Shown here in pieces: positions 59,454 through 64,000 of a stretch of 64,000 nucleotides of DNA. The notes below the pieces were generated by a model, which saw only the letters and a program-made list of their open reading frames with translations, did no database searches and had not been told where the DNA came from. The translations under genes were made by a program, and so were the position numbers. The stretch comes from Bacteroidetes bacterium HGW-Bacteroidetes-8 (GTDB lineage Bacteria; Bacteroidota; Bacteroidia; Bacteroidales; UBA932): contig PHCZ01000006.1 in the NCBI GenBank assembly GCA_002840895.1, forward strand, positions 1-64,000, given 5' to 3'. Position 1 is the first letter of the stretch. Each line of letters starts with the position of its first letter.

Positions 59454-60445
59454 AAGCAATTGTACATTCAAAATATGGACCTCCTGACGAACTACAGCTT
59501 AAAGAGGTACAAAAACCAGTTCCCAAGGAGAATGAAGTGTTGATAAAAATACACGCGACAACAGTAACAACTACGGACTGCAACGCTCGTAACTTCACAT
59601 TTGTCCCTAAATCATTTATGTTTTTCGCGCGATTAGTGTTTGGCTTCAAAACCCCCAAAATAAATATACTAGGGATTGATTTGGCAGGAGAAATTGAAGC
59701 CGTAGGCAAAGATGTGAAGCTATTTAAGAAGGGTGACCAGGTTTTTGGATCACCCGGAACCAAATTCGGTGCCCACGCAGAGTATGTTTGTGTTCCCGAA
59801 GATGGTGCACTGGCCATAAAACCGGCTAGTATGTCCTGGGAGGAGGCTGCCGCTATTTCATTAGCAGGAAATACAGCACTGTTTTTTATAAGAGATTTGG
59901 CAAAAATTCAAGCCGGACAAAAAATACTTATCCACGGCGCTTCCGGGGCAATAGGGACTTATGCCGTTCAACTTGCCAAGTTCTACGGAGCAGAAGTTAC
60001 CGGAGTCTGCAGTTCAACAAATGCACAAATGGTTAAATCTTTAGGTGCAGATAAGATAATTGATTATACCAAAGAGGATTTTACCAAAACCGATGAGAGA
60101 TATGATTTTGTTTTTGATGTAGTAGGCAAGACGACATTCTCTCAATGCAAGGGCATATTAAAACAAAAGGGAATTTATCTTGAAAACAACCTTGAACTAA
60201 AGGATATTCTAATAATGATGTGGAGATCATTAGTTGGAGGTAAAAAAATTAAGGGAGGGGTATCAATTGAGAGTGCAGAAAACCTGAATTTCTTTATTGA
60301 ACTGATAGAATCAGGAAAGTTAAAACCGGTTATTGATAAAACATTTCCACTTGAAAAGACCGCAGAAGCTTTTCGATATGTCGAGCTAGGACATAAAAAA
60401 GGGAATGTAGTCATTATAAACCAGTCATTTAATTGTAACTTTTAA
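59450..60445 (+). CDS. MDR-superfamily NAD(P)-dependent alcohol dehydrogenase (paralogue of 54244-55257)
   Basis: ORF 331 aa; MKAIVHSKYGPPDELQLKEVQKP, ILIHGASGAIGTYAVQLAKFYGAEVTGVCSS; ATGA overlap with upstream CDS. Confidence 0.92.
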   Translation: MKAIVHSKYGPPDELQLKEVQKPVPKENEVLIKIHATTVTTTDCNARNFTFVPKSFMFFARLVFGFKTPKINILGIDLAGEIEAVGKDVKLFKKGDQVFGSPGTKFGAHAEYVCVPEDGALAIKPASMSWEEAAAISLAGNTALFFIRDLAKIQAGQKILIHGASGAIGTYAVQLAKFYGAEVTGVCSSTNAQMVKSLGADKIIDYTKEDFTKTDERYDFVFDVVGKTTFSQCKGILKQKGIYLENNLELKDILIMMWRSLVGGKKIKGGVSIESAENLNFFIELIESGKLKPVIDKTFPLEKTAEAFRYVELGHKKGNVVIINQSFNCNF

Positions 60446-60455
60446 AAAATAAATA

Positions 60456-60698
60456 ATGAGGATGAAAAAGATTACAGTATTATTATTTTTGGTGTTTTTC
60501 AACATCTCACTCTTCGGCAAAGAGTTTGTTAAAATCGCAACACCTACTGTTGCTGATAAAAAAATGTCGGAGAATACTGCTAATGATAAGTTAGCCGATC
60601 TATATGCAATGACAGAGAAATACAATTTGGCTGTTGAAAAGTTTAATTCTTCTATGTCAAAATTACGCGAATCAAAATACAAGCATCCGGTTAGCTAA
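60456..60698 (+). CDS. Small secreted hypothetical protein
   Basis: ORF 80 aa; signal peptide KKITVLLFLVFFNISLFGKE. Confidence 0.5.
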   Translation: MRMKKITVLLFLVFFNISLFGKEFVKIATPTVADKKMSENTANDKLADLYAMTEKYNLAVEKFNSSMSKLRESKYKHPVS

Positions 60699-60706
60699 AG
60701 TCTAAT

Positions 60707-61627
60707 ATGATAAAAGGTGCGCTGTTATTGCTCACGCTTATATTAACCTCGTGCAGCGGAATGAAAAACCTAGAGAGAGCTCTCCCCAAAGAGGGTGAAG
60801 CGGGTAGCTTTGTTGCGGTGAGAGATGGCCTTAAAATATTTGTTTATGAGTATGTTCCAGAGAGTAATTTTTTAAATACAATTTATATTATTTCCGGAAT
60901 TACAGGCATAAACCATAAAGAGGAGAGAGATATTATTGAGAAATTAAGTAATAATGAGAATCGTGTGGTTGTGATACATCCCCGCGGTACAGGATATTCA
61001 GAGGGTAAAAGGGGCGACGGCAAAAATTTAGACGATTTTATTGGAGACTACGTAGAAATAATCAAGAGCGATGAATTTTACAACGATAGAACCGGTAAAG
61101 TAATTTTATACGGACACAGTATGTCCTGTGCAGTTGCCCTTGTAGTGGGGAATGAACTGCAAAAAATTGACGCTCTAATTATGGTTAACCCTCCGTATAA
61201 ACTAAAGCCTGTCAAAGGGATGTCTCCTGGTTTCGGAGATTATCTCAAATATATAGGCTACTACATTTTTGCACCACATATACCGATAGTCAATATGGGA
61301 GGAGATCCGGCAACTATTGAAGATGATGCAGACAGAGAAGAGTCGTACAAAAGAAACCGCGATACTCTGCTGGTAAAGTATTTCAGTATGCATTATATGA
61401 ATGAATCAAAGAGGGTAATGGATGCGATGGTTAGAAATGCTCGTTTGGCAGACTATCCATTGATGCTAATTTACGGGGAGAGAGACAAGCTTGTAGAGAA
61501 AGCGGGATGTGATGAGATTTTTGCCGCCTGGAGAGGTGAAAATAAAAAGTATATAGTAATTAGCGGCGGGTCACACGGAAAATCTACGGCAATAAAGAGT
61601 ATTGAAAAATTTCTACCACTCTTATAA
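60707..61627 (+). CDS. Alpha/beta hydrolase lipoprotein
   Basis: ORF 306 aa; lipobox LILTSCSG, VIHPRGTGYSEG, ILYGHSMSCAVALV, LMLIYGERDKLV. Confidence 0.85.
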   Translation: MIKGALLLLTLILTSCSGMKNLERALPKEGEAGSFVAVRDGLKIFVYEYVPESNFLNTIYIISGITGINHKEERDIIEKLSNNENRVVVIHPRGTGYSEGKRGDGKNLDDFIGDYVEIIKSDEFYNDRTGKVILYGHSMSCAVALVVGNELQKIDALIMVNPPYKLKPVKGMSPGFGDYLKYIGYYIFAPHIPIVNMGGDPATIEDDADREESYKRNRDTLLVKYFSMHYMNESKRVMDAMVRNARLADYPLMLIYGERDKLVEKAGCDEIFAAWRGENKKYIVISGGSHGKSTAIKSIEKFLPLL

Positions 61628-61723
61628 ACGACTTTAATTCCTCCCGGATTCATACTTGCCGTAAAGTGGGCATTCAGTATACGGCAAATTTCACTATTTT
61701 TGTAACTAATCAAAGAATTACTT

Positions 61724-62911
61724 ATGAAAAATAGATTTAACATCCGGCAGATTTTGTCGTTAATCCTGGCCATAACTATGTTTTCGGCCTGTAGTCAAAC
61801 TAAAGAGGAGAGGGCTCAGGAGCAGATGGGGATAATCTTAGACAGTACCGGGGCAGTTGGCCTTGCAGTTGCTGTGGTTAAGGATGGAGAGATAGTTTAC
61901 AGCGCCACTTTCGGTAAAAAGAGTATAGAGGAGGGAACACCAATTGCTCAGGAGGATATCTTTAGGATTGCCTCAATCTCTAAATCATTCACAACAACCG
62001 CGCTAATGACCTTGGTAGAGAAGGGGAAACTCAGCCTGGATATGGATGTAAGTGATCTAATTGGGTTTCAGGTAAGAAATCCGAAGTTCCCGGATGTGGT
62101 AATAACCTTAAAGATGTTGCTGTCGCACTCATCAAGTCTTAACGATTCTCAGGGGTATTTTCGTCTGGACTACCTAAACCCTGCAACCAATCCGGATTTT
62201 GCAAAGTGTTACAACGACTACCAGCCCGGTTCAAAATATGAGTATTGTAACTTAGGATTCAATACTATAGGAGCTATTGTGGAAAAATATTCGGGTGTAA
62301 GATTCGACAACTATATTGCAGAGGTGATCTTAAAGCCACTCGGGCTCTATGCAAGCTTTAACCCGGACTCTCTGGATCCGGCAAAGTTTGTTCCCCTTTA
62401 CAGCTACGAACCAATCGACACACTTGAGGGATCGGAGAAGATATTCAAACACCAGCCGATGGCATATGTGAGCAGGGCAAAGGAGATAGACTCTGCCTAT
62501 GTAATGGGTTACAGCACACCTCTCTTCTCGCCTACTGGAGGAATGAAGATATCTGCATATGACCTTGCCCGCTATATGGTAATGCATATGAATTATGGTG
62601 TGGTACCGGCAACCGGAGTCAGGATTATTTCCCAAGAGAGTGCAAAACAGATGCAATCCCCTGTTATTGAGACAGGAGCAGGTGAGTTCTATTGCTTTGC
62701 TTTGAGGACAAGCGAAAATCTCATCCCGGGGGAGAAGATGGTTGGCCACACAGGGTCTGCCTATGGTCTTTACAGCGCAATGTTTTTTGAGCCTGAGAAG
62801 AGATTCGGAATCGTTATGATGACAAACGGATACTCGCCTGCATACAAGAATGGGTTTACCACCATTCAGGGAGATGTTACAAGGGCACTTTACGATATCT
62901 TTATTAAGTAA
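61724..62911 (+). CDS. Serine hydrolase, beta-lactamase/class C family lipoprotein
   Basis: ORF 395 aa; lipobox MFSACSQ, FRIASISKSFTTTALMTLVEKGKLSLD, YEYCNLGFNTIGAIVEKYSG, GHTGSAYGLYS. Confidence 0.92.
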   Translation: MKNRFNIRQILSLILAITMFSACSQTKEERAQEQMGIILDSTGAVGLAVAVVKDGEIVYSATFGKKSIEEGTPIAQEDIFRIASISKSFTTTALMTLVEKGKLSLDMDVSDLIGFQVRNPKFPDVVITLKMLLSHSSSLNDSQGYFRLDYLNPATNPDFAKCYNDYQPGSKYEYCNLGFNTIGAIVEKYSGVRFDNYIAEVILKPLGLYASFNPDSLDPAKFVPLYSYEPIDTLEGSEKIFKHQPMAYVSRAKEIDSAYVMGYSTPLFSPTGGMKISAYDLARYMVMHMNYGVVPATGVRIISQESAKQMQSPVIETGAGEFYCFALRTSENLIPGEKMVGHTGSAYGLYSAMFFEPEKRFGIVMMTNGYSPAYKNGFTTIQGDVTRALYDIFIK

Positions 62912-62944
62912 ATTTATCTATCTCTTTAGCCAATAAAAAGCGGG

Positions 62945-64000
62945 ATGAAAAGGGTTCTGATAATAACATACTACTGGCCGCCGGCCGGGGGGTCAGGTGT
63001 TCAGCGCTGGCTCAAGTTTGTCAAATACCTGCGGGAGTTTGGCTATGAGCCGGTTGTCTACACACCTCTCAACCCGGAGTTTATGGCAGTAGACAAAACT
63101 CTTCTAAGCGAGATCCCGGCCGGCGTAGAGGTGATCAAGAGAGAGATTACAGAGCCCTACTCAATCTACAAGCTCTTTACCGGTAAAAAGAGGAGCGGAG
63201 TCAAACCAGGATTTATCAAAAGCAGTAACGGAAAATCTAGAATTTCGGAGAGGGTATCTCTTTTTATACGGAGCAACCTCTTTATTCCGGATCCAAAAAT
63301 GTTGTGGATATCACCATCTGCACGCTTTCTAATCAAATACCTAAAAAAGAGTAGTGTAGATGCAATTGTAAGCACAGGACCGCCACACTCAATGCACCTT
63401 ATTGCAAAACGGGTATCAAAGGCAACAGGAATCCCGTGGCTGGCAGATTTTCGCGACCCCTGGACAAAGATGTACAACTTCAAATATCTGGGCTGTACAA
63501 AACCCATTCTCTCGCTTCACAAAAAAATGGAGAGGGGTGTAATCAAGAGTGCAGACGCCGTTGTTACAGTCACAAATACAATAGCCGCAGAGCTCCAGGA
63601 GCTCAACCCAAAAAGGAGAGTCGAGGTAATCACAAACGGATACGACAGTGCAGATTTTAAGGAGATGGATGTTATGCCTGAGGAGAAGTTCACCATAACC
63701 TATACCGGACTGTTTGTGAGCACCCAAAACCCAACTGTTTTATGGAAGACTCTTGGGGAGAGAGTGGGGGCCGGCAAAACCGGCTTGGCAGAGAGTTTGC
63801 AAATTAGACTGATAGGCCATATAGATAGCTCTGTTCTGGAGGATATTGCAAAATACGGCTTGGAGCCATATCTGGTCAAGATGGACTATATGCCTCACAA
63901 TGAGGTAATACAAAAACAGAGAGCGGCTACTGTTCTGTTGCTCGCCTCCGGGCGTGAACCGGAGTCTGCAGGAATAATGACCGGGAAATTTTTTGAGTAT
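62945..64000 (+). CDS. Glycosyltransferase family 4-like protein, truncated by the window end
   Basis: Not in the ORF track; open frame MKRVLIITYYWPPAGGSGVQRWLKFVKYLREFGYEPVVYTPLNPEF...WLADFRDPWTKMY...LLASGREPESAGIMTGKFFEY to the window edge. Confidence 0.88.
   Translation, partial: MKRVLIITYYWPPAGGSGVQRWLKFVKYLREFGYEPVVYTPLNPEFMAVDKTLLSEIPAGVEVIKREITEPYSIYKLFTGKKRSGVKPGFIKSSNGKSRISERVSLFIRSNLFIPDPKMLWISPSARFLIKYLKKSSVDAIVSTGPPHSMHLIAKRVSKATGIPWLADFRDPWTKMYNFKYLGCTKPILSLHKKMERGVIKSADAVVTVTNTIAAELQELNPKRRVEVITNGYDSADFKEMDVMPEEKFTITYTGLFVSTQNPTVLWKTLGERVGAGKTGLAESLQIRLIGHIDSSVLEDIAKYGLEPYLVKMDYMPHNEVIQKQRAATVLLLASGREPESAGIMTGKFFEY

Overview
The window looks like a Bacteroidota (Bacteroidales-type) chromosome: AT-rich, TAnnTTTG-type -7 promoter elements, TonB, LptC, SUF and LytTR genes, many Sec or lipoprotein signals. 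The first ~45 kb is mostly housekeeping (suf genes, folK, ruvA, gcvH, mnmG, ybeY, mdh, tRNA-Ala(GGC), hflX, sdhAB, a GH20 hexosaminidase, ruvB, mfd, coaX, lptC, a PpiD/SurA-like foldase, ychF, rsmA, mutS). The last ~18 kb is accessory. It holds a LytTR histidine kinase/response regulator pair followed by three operons (outer-membrane protein, S41 peptidase, DUF4395-like and CPBP protease; lipoprotein and MDR dehydrogenase; duplicated C_GCAxxG_C_C redox protein, cysteine desulfurase and others). It also has an ECF sigma factor/membrane protein/EF-hand hydrolase operon and a glycosyltransferase cut by the window end. The strongest undescribed-looking signal is a ~35-bp motif repeated three times (47208, 53666, 55287). 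Each copy has TCA half-sites 20 bp apart, and its TGACC core starts exactly 51 bp upstream of the final G of a TAYTTYNTTTG promoter-like element. Each copy precedes a different operon, and the first overlaps the stop codon of the LytTR regulator gene. I infer a compact LytTR regulon. Other notable signals are two near-consensus parS sites in or near mnmG, an oriC-like AT-rich region between ruvB and mfd, a 124-bp exactly symmetric nested inverted repeat after ychF, and sdhAB without a local sdhC. All calls come from reading the sequence by eye; no database search was run.
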